From assembly GCA_937132085.1 (NCBI GenBank), contig CAKZNV010000107.1, positions 1 through 64,000 of the forward strand: 64,000 bases of DNA, read 5' to 3'. Below, piece by piece: positions 1-8,721 of the stretch. The position numbers and the translations under genes were made by a program. Numbering within the stretch: the first letter of the stretch is position 1; every line of letters starts with the position of its first letter. The DNA comes from an uncultured Rubritalea sp. Its GTDB lineage: Bacteria; Verrucomicrobiota; Verrucomicrobiia; Verrucomicrobiales; Akkermansiaceae. Under the pieces are notes generated by a model. That model searched no databases and was not told where the DNA came from. It saw nothing but the letters and a program-made list of their open reading frames with translations.

Positions 1-471
1 CTGCTCAGTGTGATGCAGGGAGTAGAGAACGTAGCGCCTAATATGGAGCTGTTAGGGAAATTGTCTAAAGAGTGGAAGCAGGTGATGAATGATTATCGGA
101 TGGTGCTGGCAGTGGACGGGATTGCTGCTGAGCAGGGTGGTGCGCCAGTGCGGGGAGAAAGTAAGTCTAAGCGCAGCAAGAAGCGTGGAGGATACAGTAG
201 AGAGGCTTCAGAGAAGATACTGGAGGCTGGAGGTAAGCTGAGTAGGGCGGAGATACTACGCTGCCGTGTGCGTTACTTTAGTGATGGAGTGGTGCTGGGT
301 AGTAAGGAATTCGTGAATTCATTTTATCAAAGTATGAAGGCCAAGGCTCAGGGCATGCCGAATTATCAAGGTCAGTATGAAAAGCGAGAAACTGGAGCTA
401 GGAAAGTTCGGCAATTAAGTTCGGATTCTCTCTTTAGCATGCGAGATCTACAGAAAGATAATTTAGGATAA
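1..471 (+). CDS. REP-associated tyrosine transposase (RAYT-like), C-terminal part
   Basis: The frame is open from the first base of the window, so the gene begins outside it and only about 156 C-terminal residues are visible. The stretch RCRVRYFSDGVVLGSKEFV, followed about 40 residues later by ETGARKVR and FSMRDL, matches my memory of the C-terminal region of Y1-type RAYT proteins from Planctomycetes and Verrucomicrobia. The catalytic HUH and Tyr motifs would lie upstream and cannot be seen. RAYTs act on REP palindromes, and this window carries palindromic repeats at 16712-17297 and 20764-20892 that could be their substrate. Family call is moderately sure; activity cannot be judged. Confidence 0.6.
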   Translation: MLSVMQGVENVAPNMELLGKLSKEWKQVMNDYRMVLAVDGIAAEQGGAPVRGESKSKRSKKRGGYSREASEKILEAGGKLSRAEILRCRVRYFSDGVVLGSKEFVNSFYQSMKAKAQGMPNYQGQYEKRETGARKVRQLSSDSLFSMRDLQKDNLG

Positions 472-500
472 GGGGAGCTCGGGGCTAACTCATAGAGGAG

Positions 501-869
501 CTATTCCTCTAGTTGATCGTCGTCGATTTCATCGCTGTGATCTGTGTGGTGATTGTCGTCGTCTTGGATGATTTCGCCTGCTTCGATGGCTGCCATGCGT
601 TGTTGTTCTTCTTCGTGGGAGACGATTTGTAGTGAGACGGTGATGTCTTCTCTCATGGCTGCGGCTTTGAGGACATTGCGGATGGCGCTGGCGGTGAATC
701 CGTTTTTGCCGATGAGGATGGGGACGTCGGCTTGATTTACGATGAGTCGGAAACGGAGGTGAGTTTCGCCAGCTTCTGCGACACGTAGCTGAGCTTCTTC
801 AGGGTGATTGATGAATTGGAGCGCTATGAATTGGAGGAAATTGCGCATTTGATCCGTGACTTCTTGCAT
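501..869 (-). CDS. KH-domain RNA-binding protein (KhpA/YlqC-like)
   Basis: A 122-residue protein with a single KH domain at about residues 20-85. The GxxG loop is seen as IGKNGFTASAIRNVLKAAA, the part that contacts single-stranded RNA. The last 25 residues form an acidic, His-containing tail (QDDDNHHTDHSDEIDDDQ), which is longer than in typical KhpA proteins of about 80 residues. In other bacteria KhpA pairs with KhpB and binds many RNAs. It stands alone here, convergent with the transposase fragment and divergent from pyrF. The KH fold is well supported; the exact cellular role is inferred. Confidence 0.8.
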   Translation of the reverse strand: MQEVTDQMRNFLQFIALQFINHPEEAQLRVAEAGETHLRFRLIVNQADVPILIGKNGFTASAIRNVLKAAAMREDITVSLQIVSHEEEQQRMAAIEAGEIIQDDDNHHTDHSDEIDDDQLEE

Positions 870-964
870 GCTGGTAGTGTGTAGGATGGTGGTGGCTGAT
901 GAAAGAGAAATATTTCATGATTGTGAGCTTGTAAATTAGAGCCAGAGTCTGGATGATCTGAGCC

Positions 965-1747
965 ATGCGCTACGGAGAAAAGCTACAGAAAAGAATAGAG
1001 GAAACAGGATCAAGACTATGTGTGGGACTAGATCCTAGACCGAATGCTGAAACTGGTGGGATAGAGGCTGTGCCAGAGCTGCTGAAGCGTGTGGTGGGCG
1101 AGACTTGGGAGCATGCTGCGGCATTCAAGCCGAACATGGCTTACTTCGAGGCGATGGGTATTCGTGGATTGGAAATTTTAGAGGAACTGTTAGGGCAGAT
1201 GCCGAAGCAGGTGCCAGTGATTTTGGATGCGAAGCGTTCGGACATTGGTGAGACGCAGAAGTATTATGCAAAGAGCTATTTTGAAAACTGGGATGTGGAT
1301 GCGGTGACGCTGAATCCATTCCTAGGCTATGATACGCTGGAGCCATTTCTGGATTGGAAAGGTAAGGCGATCTATGTGCTAGCTGTGACATCGAATCCTG
1401 GAAGCGCAGATTTCCAACGTCAGATGGTGGGGGATAGATATGTGTTCGAGCTAGTGCAGGATATCTGCACTAGAGCGAAGAATGAAGGCCTAGCTACGGA
1501 TGTGGGCATGGTGGTAGGACTCACGAATGCTAGCAATGAAGTGCTAGATAGAATTCAAGACTATCCGCTGCTAATACCTGGACTAGGTGCGCAGGGTGGA
1601 GATCTGGATAATATGGCTGGAAAAGGTCGCACTGCTCCTGATACGATCAATGTTTCTAGAGGAATCACTGCTAAAGAAATGGATAAGAGCTTTGCTCAGA
1701 AGGCCAAGGAATGGGCTGATAAAATTGCTGCGGCTTATCCAGCTTAA
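965..1747 (+). CDS. pyrF: Orotidine 5'-phosphate decarboxylase (type 2 subfamily)
   Basis: Decarboxylates OMP to UMP, the last step of de novo pyrimidine synthesis, in the cytoplasm. The substrate-binding start VGLDPRP lies at residues 20-26 and the catalytic Asp-Lys-x-x-Asp segment LDAKRSDIGET at 87-97. The C-terminal phosphate-binding stretch with NVSRGI is present. At 260 residues it fits the longer type 2 (PyrF-archaeal/mycobacterial) subfamily. recF begins 9 nt after its stop, suggesting co-transcription. The other pyrimidine gene seen here, pyrE, lies far away at 38 kb. Confidence 0.95.
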   Translation: MRYGEKLQKRIEETGSRLCVGLDPRPNAETGGIEAVPELLKRVVGETWEHAAAFKPNMAYFEAMGIRGLEILEELLGQMPKQVPVILDAKRSDIGETQKYYAKSYFENWDVDAVTLNPFLGYDTLEPFLDWKGKAIYVLAVTSNPGSADFQRQMVGDRYVFELVQDICTRAKNEGLATDVGMVVGLTNASNEVLDRIQDYPLLIPGLGAQGGDLDNMAGKGRTAPDTINVSRGITAKEMDKSFAQKAKEWADKIAAAYPA

Positions 1748-1756
1748 ATTTACTTT

Positions 1757-2836
1757 ATGCTGAGTTCATTACGCCTGTTAGATTTTCGCTGCTTTGAGTC
1801 GTTATCGATTGAGCTGGGGGAAGCTGGGGCGTTATTTATCGGTGATAATGCGCAAGGCAAGACCTCTATCTTAGAGGCTGTCTGTGTGTTGATGCGTCTG
1901 CATTCGCCTAGAGCCAAACGTATGCAACCTCTGATCCGTAGTGGTGCAGAGGTCTACGGAGTGGCAGGTGAAGTGGTGGATGAGCGGGGCGATGAAGTTT
2001 CGCTCAGAGTGCAGTATAGTAAAGGGAAGGCTGTGTTCCAGCGAGATGGCGAGGAGCTGAATACTCAGGGAGATTATCTTACTAGTAGTGGTTTGGTGGT
2101 GTGGATGGGTAATGAGGATGTGGAGCTTGTTAGAGGAAGCGGAGGTGTGCGTAGGCATTATCTGGATTTCCTCTGCTCACAGGTGGATGGGACTTATAGG
2201 CAGGCGCTGAGTCGATACCGTAGAGTTCTAAAAGCTAGAAATATTTTACTGAAAGATGGGCGTCAGAACGATGCTGAGATTAATGCTTACGGAGAACTCT
2301 TAGTGCAATATGGTGATCTGTTAGGTTCTGTTAGGTCGCAGCTAGTGAATGATTTGTTAGATAGGGTGGCTGCTGCACAGGTGGCGATCAGTGGGCGAGA
2401 TGAGAAGCTGACTTTAGAGTTTGTATCAGGTAGCGGTGGCGATATGCGACAGGCGCTTGAGACTACTTATGAAAGCGAGCGTAGGCAACGTCAGACGGTG
2501 GCTGGACCACACAGAGACGAGCTGAAAATAATGATCAATGGCATGTCGGCCCTCGACTATGGAAGTGAGGGACAGCAACGCACTGTGGCTCTGGCGATGA
2601 AGTTAGCACAGGGTGAGTTACTGAGAGAGAAGGGTGGAAAATTCCCGATCTATCTTCTGGATGATATTTTCGGTGAGCTGGATAGTTCACGTAGGAATGC
2701 TCTCATGGCGTATCTTCCAGAAGATGCGCAGAGACTGATCACTACGACCAATCTAGACTGGCTAAATGATAGCGGTGAGAGCTTTAAAGACTGGAGTCGA
2801 TACACGGTGGATAGTGGGAAGGTCGTCAGAGAGTGA
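1757..2836 (+). CDS. recF: DNA replication and repair protein RecF
   Basis: A 359-residue SMC-like ATPase that helps load RecA at single-stranded gaps. It begins LRLLDFRCFESL, the classical RecF start, with Walker A GDNAQGKTS at residues 29-37, the signature motif region GSEGQQRTVALAMKLA near 275, and Walker B LLDDIFGELD near 300. It sits between pyrF and a Cys-cluster gene and its TGA stop overlaps the GTG start of the next gene (GTGA), a sign of translational coupling. It is not next to dnaA/dnaN, unlike in many bacteria. The use of TGA here also shows that UGA is an ordinary stop in this genome. Confidence 0.95.
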   Translation: MLSSLRLLDFRCFESLSIELGEAGALFIGDNAQGKTSILEAVCVLMRLHSPRAKRMQPLIRSGAEVYGVAGEVVDERGDEVSLRVQYSKGKAVFQRDGEELNTQGDYLTSSGLVVWMGNEDVELVRGSGGVRRHYLDFLCSQVDGTYRQALSRYRRVLKARNILLKDGRQNDAEINAYGELLVQYGDLLGSVRSQLVNDLLDRVAAAQVAISGRDEKLTLEFVSGSGGDMRQALETTYESERRQRQTVAGPHRDELKIMINGMSALDYGSEGQQRTVALAMKLAQGELLREKGGKFPIYLLDDIFGELDSSRRNALMAYLPEDAQRLITTTNLDWLNDSGESFKDWSRYTVDSGKVVRE

Positions 2837-3504
2837 AGTTTCCTAAGACGGTGAAGATCCTAGCTGAGCAGATTCGAGAAGCTAGAGTGGATCATGTTGC
2901 GTTTGATACATTACTCAGAGCTTGTGAACTTAGCCGATGTAAGGCGACCTGTTGTCATGATGGAGTGCATATTTCAGATGAAGAGGGGGAGTATGTTGAA
3001 TCTCTGGTCAGTAGGCATTCGTCGAAAATGTTAGAGTATGGATTGTCTCTACCAGAAAATTTTTTGTTAAGAAAAAACAAGGGGATGAAGACTGCTGTTA
3101 GAGATGCTTTACCGACTGAGTTAGCGGATGATTTCCCGGCTCATTTTCCTAAAACAAGATGCGTGTTCCTGAATAAACTAGGACATTGTGGATTGCAGAG
3201 TCTAGCAATGGAAAATGGTGAAGACGAATGGCTACATAAGCCTCTGACGTGCTGGATGCACCCTTTGGTGTTAATCCCAGCTGGTAAGTGGGAGGAGCAA
3301 CCAGTGTTGACGATCGTCAATTCCAATAACGATCCGCAAAAGCAGGGGAGCTATGCTGGCTATGCGTCTTGCACACATTGCGGCAGAGCGGATGAGTCAG
3401 GTAAACCAGCTTGGCAGGTCCTAGAGAAGGAGCTTAAGAGGCTGGGGGAGATCTGTGGCAGAGATGTCTATGCTGAGCTGAGCGCTCCAGCCTGTGATTG
3501 GTAG
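2833..3504 (+). CDS. YkgJ/DUF3109-like cysteine-cluster protein
   Basis: A 223-residue soluble protein with several Cys groups: SRCKATCCHDG near residue 35, RCVFLNKLGHCG near 110, a Cys in LTCWMHP, and ASCTHCGRAD near 180. Such spacing is typical of the YkgJ-type family that is presumed to bind zinc or an iron-sulfur cluster; no reaction is known to me. The GTG start is chosen because it overlaps the recF stop by four bases, and the sequence MKFPKTVKILAEQ reads as a normal N-terminus. Family assignment is by Cys pattern only. Confidence 0.65.
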   Translation: MKFPKTVKILAEQIREARVDHVAFDTLLRACELSRCKATCCHDGVHISDEEGEYVESLVSRHSSKMLEYGLSLPENFLLRKNKGMKTAVRDALPTELADDFPAHFPKTRCVFLNKLGHCGLQSLAMENGEDEWLHKPLTCWMHPLVLIPAGKWEEQPVLTIVNSNNDPQKQGSYAGYASCTHCGRADESGKPAWQVLEKELKRLGEICGRDVYAELSAPACDW

Positions 3505-3517
3505 CTAGTGTGATGAA

Positions 3518-4426
3518 CTAGCGTTTTCTACGTAGGGCAAAGCCGAATGTTGCAGATAGAAGTAGCAGAGTAGAGCTAGGTTCTGGTGTGGATGTAGCAA
3601 AGGTGAGACCTGCAACTTGGGATTCTGCTGATGTGATATAACGAGAAATCTGTGAGTCGTAGCTTTGTCTCAGAGTAGCAGGACCTGTTGGATTATTGTC
3701 TTCATCTCTAGGAGTATTATCTCCAACAGCCCAGTGCACTCCTGATAATACTAAATCACCACTGTAGTTTACAATAAAACTGGGGCCACCAGAGTCACCG
3801 CCAGAGAAATAGGCATCATTAGCATCACCTGAGGCGATAACATAGTCCGCTCTTGTTGTTCTACCTAATACTCCACCCACATTAATATTAAGTTCTGTTG
3901 TGATGGTGCTTTCTCCAATTCTACCATTCTGACCGTAAATAATGATATCTTGACCAACAGGCGATAGAGTCGGGTCTAGCACTGGATAGAAATTGATGCC
4001 TGCAGAACCTAAATCGATCGGTGATGTTAGGGTGCCAATCCTAAGGTCAGAAACACCTGGAGGGAAGCCTGGCTCGGCTGGATTGTTAATAAAGACCTGT
4101 GATGCTACCGCATAGGAGACGACTCCTGAGGATGTTAGAAAGCTGACGTTACTACCGATAGCATGATGCTTAGCTGCTACAAAATGACGGTCACTGATGA
4201 GGGTGACAGATCGAGACGGGGTAGCTGAGTCCCAGCCTACTCCTGAGAAATCTAGTGTAGAAAATTCAAAGTCTGGATTAAGAACGACTCCAGGAGTATT
4301 TGCTTCAAATCTGTCCTGAGTAATCGTGCTCGGATCTCCCAGAATGACGCCATTTGACCTTAGGGTGATGGCATTTACATTGATGGTGAGGATAGTTATT
4401 ACAAGAGCTGGCCAGAGAGTTTTCAT
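3518..4426 (-). CDS. Trypsin-like serine protease with PEP-CTERM tail
   Basis: A secreted chymotrypsin-fold protein. The triad can be placed: His in HFVAAKHHAIGSN, Asp in VSDLRIGTL or nearby, and Ser in SGGDSGGPSF. The C-terminus is a PEP-CTERM signal: PEPSSTLLLLSATFGFALRR with a hydrophobic span and basic end, marking export through an exosortase system. I start at the ATG of MKTLWPALVITILTINVNA because that gives a clean signal peptide; an ATG nine codons upstream (4453) is also possible. The triad His is followed by a second His, so which one is catalytic is uncertain. It is convergent with the Cys-cluster gene. Confidence 0.8.
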   Translation of the reverse strand: MKTLWPALVITILTINVNAITLRSNGVILGDPSTITQDRFEANTPGVVLNPDFEFSTLDFSGVGWDSATPSRSVTLISDRHFVAAKHHAIGSNVSFLTSSGVVSYAVASQVFINNPAEPGFPPGVSDLRIGTLTSPIDLGSAGINFYPVLDPTLSPVGQDIIIYGQNGRIGESTITTELNINVGGVLGRTTRADYVIASGDANDAYFSGGDSGGPSFIVNYSGDLVLSGVHWAVGDNTPRDEDNNPTGPATLRQSYDSQISRYITSAESQVAGLTFATSTPEPSSTLLLLSATFGFALRRKR

Positions 4427-4667
4427 GAGGTTATTGAGTATTAATGCGTTCAATATGCCTAAATTTCCTTATTAAGGAAGTCTTAAATAATCTAACATCT
4501 TCGTGCTTTAATTTTTGATTACTTCTTTTTATTTACAAGTGAATTACAAGCGAAGTTTTCTTAAGGTGTTTATTTACAGTGATTTGTTTGCTTGCTGTGT
4601 GGGTGGGTAGAAGAGTATTTACTTGTAAGTAATTCAGTTTGAACTATTTTTACAGACAGTAATTATT

Positions 4668-7600
4668 ATGAGCTTAAAACACATTTCAATCTTAGCGTAT
4701 GTCCTCATCTTCTTTTTAGGAGGAACTAGTGCTAGCTACGGCACAGTCTGGATTTCCGAATTCGTGGCGTCCAATGATTCAGGCCTTCAGGATTCTGATA
4801 ATGATACTTCTGATTGGATAGAGATCTATAATGATGATAATTTACCGATCAACTTGGTGGGCTGGCGGCTTACAGATGATGTAGGGAACCCTACAAAGTG
4901 GGTATTTCCGAGCACTGTGATTCCAGCTAAGGGACACATCATAGTTTTTGCTTCTAATAAAGATCGACGCAGTGTGGGGGGGGAGTTGCATACTAATTTT
5001 AAGCTGTCGAAGTCTGGTGAATACCTAGCTTTGCTAAAATCTGATGGCACGGTGGAACATGCTTATTCACCAAGCTATCCACCTCAGGTTACAGATGTTT
5101 CCTATGGGATAGAGAATCAAACCACACCATCGACTATTGTAGCTCAGGGAGCAGCTGGACGTGCAGGAGTGGCTTTGAGTCAAGCTGACTTTAACAGTAA
5201 CTACAGCGGCTGGAATACTTCAGTCAACGGAACATTTACAGGCTCCTCATGGAGAGATGTTAATTCGGGAGTAGGCTATGAGCGTAGCGCTGGTTATGGA
5301 ACTTGGATTGGCACAGGAGGTGATTTTGAATCTGAGATGTATAACACAAACGCGTCTATTTTTCTTCGTATGCCATTTAATATCACAGATCCATCTACTG
5401 TCGATACTCTGACACTAAGGATGCGCTGGGATTCTGGATTTGTAGCCTACATCAATGGTGTGGAAGTGGCTGCTAATCGTCAGCCTGCTACTCTAGCATG
5501 GAATAGTGCCGCTACTGAAGACAGAGCTGATGGACAGAATGATGATTGGGTTAGTTTCAATATTGATATGAGTAATGTGACTCTGCTAGCAGGGAATAAT
5601 TTGCTAGCGATTCATGGTCTGAATGAATTGGTTCAAAGCTCGGATATGCTCTGTTTACCTGAGCTAGACGCAGTTTCTATTTCCAATGCTGGCGGTCAAA
5701 ATACTTATTTTATCACTCCTACACCGGCTACATTTAATAGTCAGGGTGTCACTAGTTTACCTCCACTGCTTTCTGATGTAACAGATTCTGTGGGGACCTT
5801 GCCACAAGGTGGTGCAGGGAGTTCGCCTATCACGGTTACTGCTGTGGTAACAGAAACTCAACATCCAGTTGATACTGTAGAGCTGTTTTATCGTGTGATG
5901 TTTGGAGCAGAAACACAGCTGATTATGCTAGATAATGGGGTGGCTCCGGATGTAACGGCAGGTGACGGTATCTATAGTGTGAGTGTCCCGACTACGAGCA
6001 TGGCTTCAGGGCAGATGATTCGCTGGCGTATTGAGGCTGAGGATGATCAAAATAATCTGAACCGAGCTCCGGCTTATCTTGATCCAGTAGACTCTGATGA
6101 ATACTTTGGGACTATTGCTGATTCTGGTATCACTACTTCGAACCTTACGATTCTCCACTGGTTTGTGCAGGACACCGCCGCAGCTAATACCCGTGGAGGA
6201 ACTCGCTCATCATTCTTTTACTTAGGTGAATTTTACGATAACATTCAGACTGATTTACACGGTCAAACTACTAGTGGATTTGGTAAAAAGAGCTACGACC
6301 TTGATTTCAATAAAGGTAATCGTTTTACTTGGAAAGCTGGAGAGATAAAAGCTAAGGATATTAATCTGCTTACAAACTGGGCTGACAAAACGAAGGTGCG
6401 AAATACGATGGCTTATGAGGTTTTCCGTGATGCGGGAGCAGCTCACCATTATGCCTTCCCTGTTAGAGTGCAGCAGAATGCAGCTTATTTCAGTGTCGCA
6501 GACATGGTGGAAGACGGTGATGACCGCTTCTTAGAGCGTATTGGGTTCGATCCAGAAGGAGCTCTCTATAAAATGTATAATAGTCTGAATGGAACTGGTG
6601 GTGGCACTAAAAAGACACGGCAGGATGAAGATAAATCAGATCTGCAAGCTTTCATCAATGGTCTCAATGAAAGCCAATCTCAGGACACACGACGCCTCTA
6701 TGGTTATGATAATGTGGATATCCCAGAGACAGTTAACTATCTAGCTGGACTGGTTCTGGCTGGCAGTAAGGATCAGGGGCACAAGAATTACTATGTCTAC
6801 CGTGACACCAATAAGACTGGCGAATGGATGCCAATAGTTTGGGATTTGGATCTCAGCTTTGGACATGACTGGGGAGGGCAGGGTTACTTTGATGATGATC
6901 TGATCTGGACGCAGGATCTACAATTAGGAGCAACCAATCGATTGAAGACATTCATTTGGAATTCACCTGAGTTAAATGCCATGTATGTGCGTAGAATAAG
7001 AACTCTTATGGACGAGCAACTGGAACCATCTTCTACACCGCTGGCACAGCGAAAGATGGAAACTCGCATCAATGCACTTGATGACCTTATTGATCCTACT
7101 GGTGTGACCTCTGATGCTGACCTTGATTTTACCAAGTGGGGATCTTGGCAAGATGGAGGTAGTGGCAGCACAGCGACTTCTCATATGATGCGGAATCAAA
7201 CTCAGCGACTCATTAATCAATTTCTGCCAAACCGAAGAACTTATCTTTACGGTGGAGCTCCATCGAGCAGTGGCCTAGGGATTCCTTCGGAACAACAAGT
7301 AATGCCTCATTTGACGATTGAAGATATTGACTTTCTTCCTGTCAGTGGCAACCAAAACGAAGAATATTTCGTATTAAAAAACCATGATGGTGAAGCTGTA
7401 GATATCTCTGGGTGGCAGATCAGAGGGGCTGTAGAAATGACCTTTAAATCAGGAACTGTGATACCAGCAGGAAATGGAGATGCGGCAGCGGAGTATGTGG
7501 GATTACTACATTTAGCCAAGTCGTCATCTGCCTTCCGAGCTCGCTCAGTAGGAGCACAAGGAGCACAGTATCGCTTTATACAAGGTCAATACAGTGGTCA

Positions 7601-8621
7601 GCTTTCAGCTCGTGGTGAGACAATTGAACTATGGGATACCCAAGGGAATATGATCACCTCTAAAAGCTACACTGGCACACCATCCCTAGCTCAACAAGAT
7701 CTTAGAATCTCTGAAATTAACTATCATCCAGCCGATCCGACCTCCGCTGAACTCTCTCAAATTGGTGGTCTTACTGAGTCAGATTTTGAGTTTATCGAGC
7801 TAGTCAATATTGGATCAACTAGTCTCGTGTTAGATGGGGCATCCTTTGTTGAAGGGATCGAGTTTGTATTTCCTGTCTCAACAACACTTGTTGCTGGAGC
7901 TCGAATAGTGATCGCTAAAAACGTGGCTGCATTTGAGCTTCGGTATGGGCTGGGGCTGAATGTGATCGGTGATTACTCTGGCTTTCTAGATAATGGCGGG
8001 GAGCGCTTGAAGGTTGTAGATACACTAGGCGAGAGTATTTTAGATTTTGTGTATAATGATAAATGGTATCCGCCGAGCGATGGTGATGGACGGACAATCG
8101 TCATTAAGGATCCGACCATACCATTTAATCAATATGATGAGCCTGAGAATTGGGGCGTTAGCTCTTCTGAGGGGGGCTCTCCAGCTCAGGTAGACGGAAT
8201 AGTCATGGCGCACTTTGAAGGTTGGCGATACAGCCATTTTAATTCTGTAGAGAGAGATAATGCATTAATAGGAATGCAGAACTCAGATCCTGACGGTGAC
8301 GGTCTTACAAACTGGGCTGAATATAGTTTTGGCACCAACCCTAAGGTCGTGGATTATCCATCTTGCGCATTTGTAAGCGCTACACATAATAGTCAGGAGT
8401 ATGCAGCAATTTCTGTAACTCGTGTTAGCAATGCATTCGATATTCTCTGGGGGCTAGATGCTAGTGCTACTATGATTAGCTGGCCGGGTGTTGCTAGTGC
8501 GCTCCATGGGACTCCTCAGGATCTTGGTGGAGGACTAGAACGTGCAACTCTACGTTCAGAAACTCTAATCAATGGAGCTGCTCCTAAGTTCTTCTTCAGA
8601 GTCAGCTCTACCCCACAATAA
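4668..8621 (+). CDS. Giant secreted lamin-tail / CotH-kinase-domain protein
   Basis: A 1317-residue exported protein (hydrophobic signal peptide, residues 1-26). Order of domains: lamin-tail domain at about 27-130 (VWISEFVASNDSG, DWIEIYND), a beta-rich region with a chitobiase-like stretch near 400, a CotH-type kinase domain at about 495-865 (LEFYL-type loop seen as FFYLGEFYDN, and WDLDLSFGHDW), a second lamin-tail near 880, a third near 1010-1160 (LRISEINYHPADPTS), and a calcium-binding thrombospondin-3-like motif DPDGDGLTNWAEY near 1208. CotH kinases phosphorylate spore coat proteins in Bacillus; in Verrucomicrobia this architecture is common and its substrate is unknown to me. No membrane anchor or PEP-CTERM tail is visible. 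Confidence 0.85.
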   Translation: MSLKHISILAYVLIFFLGGTSASYGTVWISEFVASNDSGLQDSDNDTSDWIEIYNDDNLPINLVGWRLTDDVGNPTKWVFPSTVIPAKGHIIVFASNKDRRSVGGELHTNFKLSKSGEYLALLKSDGTVEHAYSPSYPPQVTDVSYGIENQTTPSTIVAQGAAGRAGVALSQADFNSNYSGWNTSVNGTFTGSSWRDVNSGVGYERSAGYGTWIGTGGDFESEMYNTNASIFLRMPFNITDPSTVDTLTLRMRWDSGFVAYINGVEVAANRQPATLAWNSAATEDRADGQNDDWVSFNIDMSNVTLLAGNNLLAIHGLNELVQSSDMLCLPELDAVSISNAGGQNTYFITPTPATFNSQGVTSLPPLLSDVTDSVGTLPQGGAGSSPITVTAVVTETQHPVDTVELFYRVMFGAETQLIMLDNGVAPDVTAGDGIYSVSVPTTSMASGQMIRWRIEAEDDQNNLNRAPAYLDPVDSDEYFGTIADSGITTSNLTILHWFVQDTAAANTRGGTRSSFFYLGEFYDNIQTDLHGQTTSGFGKKSYDLDFNKGNRFTWKAGEIKAKDINLLTNWADKTKVRNTMAYEVFRDAGAAHHYAFPVRVQQNAAYFSVADMVEDGDDRFLERIGFDPEGALYKMYNSLNGTGGGTKKTRQDEDKSDLQAFINGLNESQSQDTRRLYGYDNVDIPETVNYLAGLVLAGSKDQGHKNYYVYRDTNKTGEWMPIVWDLDLSFGHDWGGQGYFDDDLIWTQDLQLGATNRLKTFIWNSPELNAMYVRRIRTLMDEQLEPSSTPLAQRKMETRINALDDLIDPTGVTSDADLDFTKWGSWQDGGSGSTATSHMMRNQTQRLINQFLPNRRTYLYGGAPSSSGLGIPSEQQVMPHLTIEDIDFLPVSGNQNEEYFVLKNHDGEAVDISGWQIRGAVEMTFKSGTVIPAGNGDAAAEYVGLLHLAKSSSAFRARSVGAQGAQYRFIQGQYSGQLSARGETIELWDTQGNMITSKSYTGTPSLAQQDLRISEINYHPADPTSAELSQIGGLTESDFEFIELVNIGSTSLVLDGASFVEGIEFVFPVSTTLVAGARIVIAKNVAAFELRYGLGLNVIGDYSGFLDNGGERLKVVDTLGESILDFVYNDKWYPPSDGDGRTIVIKDPTIPFNQYDEPENWGVSSSEGGSPAQVDGIVMAHFEGWRYSHFNSVERDNALIGMQNSDPDGDGLTNWAEYSFGTNPKVVDYPSCAFVSATHNSQEYAAISVTRVSNAFDILWGLDASATMISWPGVASALHGTPQDLGGGLERATLRSETLINGAAPKFFFRVSSTPQ

Positions 8622-8645
8622 AGGTTAAGTTTAAGCTCTCGCTTG

Positions 8646-8665
8646 CCCCTCTAACAACGGAGGGG
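8646..8665 (+). terminator. Hairpin after the CotH gene, possible terminator
   Basis: CCCCTC pairs perfectly with GAGGGG around an 8-nt loop, 25 nt after the CotH stop. There is no T-run after it, so intrinsic termination is uncertain. It separates the CotH gene from the fusion gene. Confidence 0.35.
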
Positions 8666-8721
8666 TGAAACTAGTAGAATTGTGAGCTTGTGTGCTGAGA
8701 GGTATCTTTTATATTGGAGCT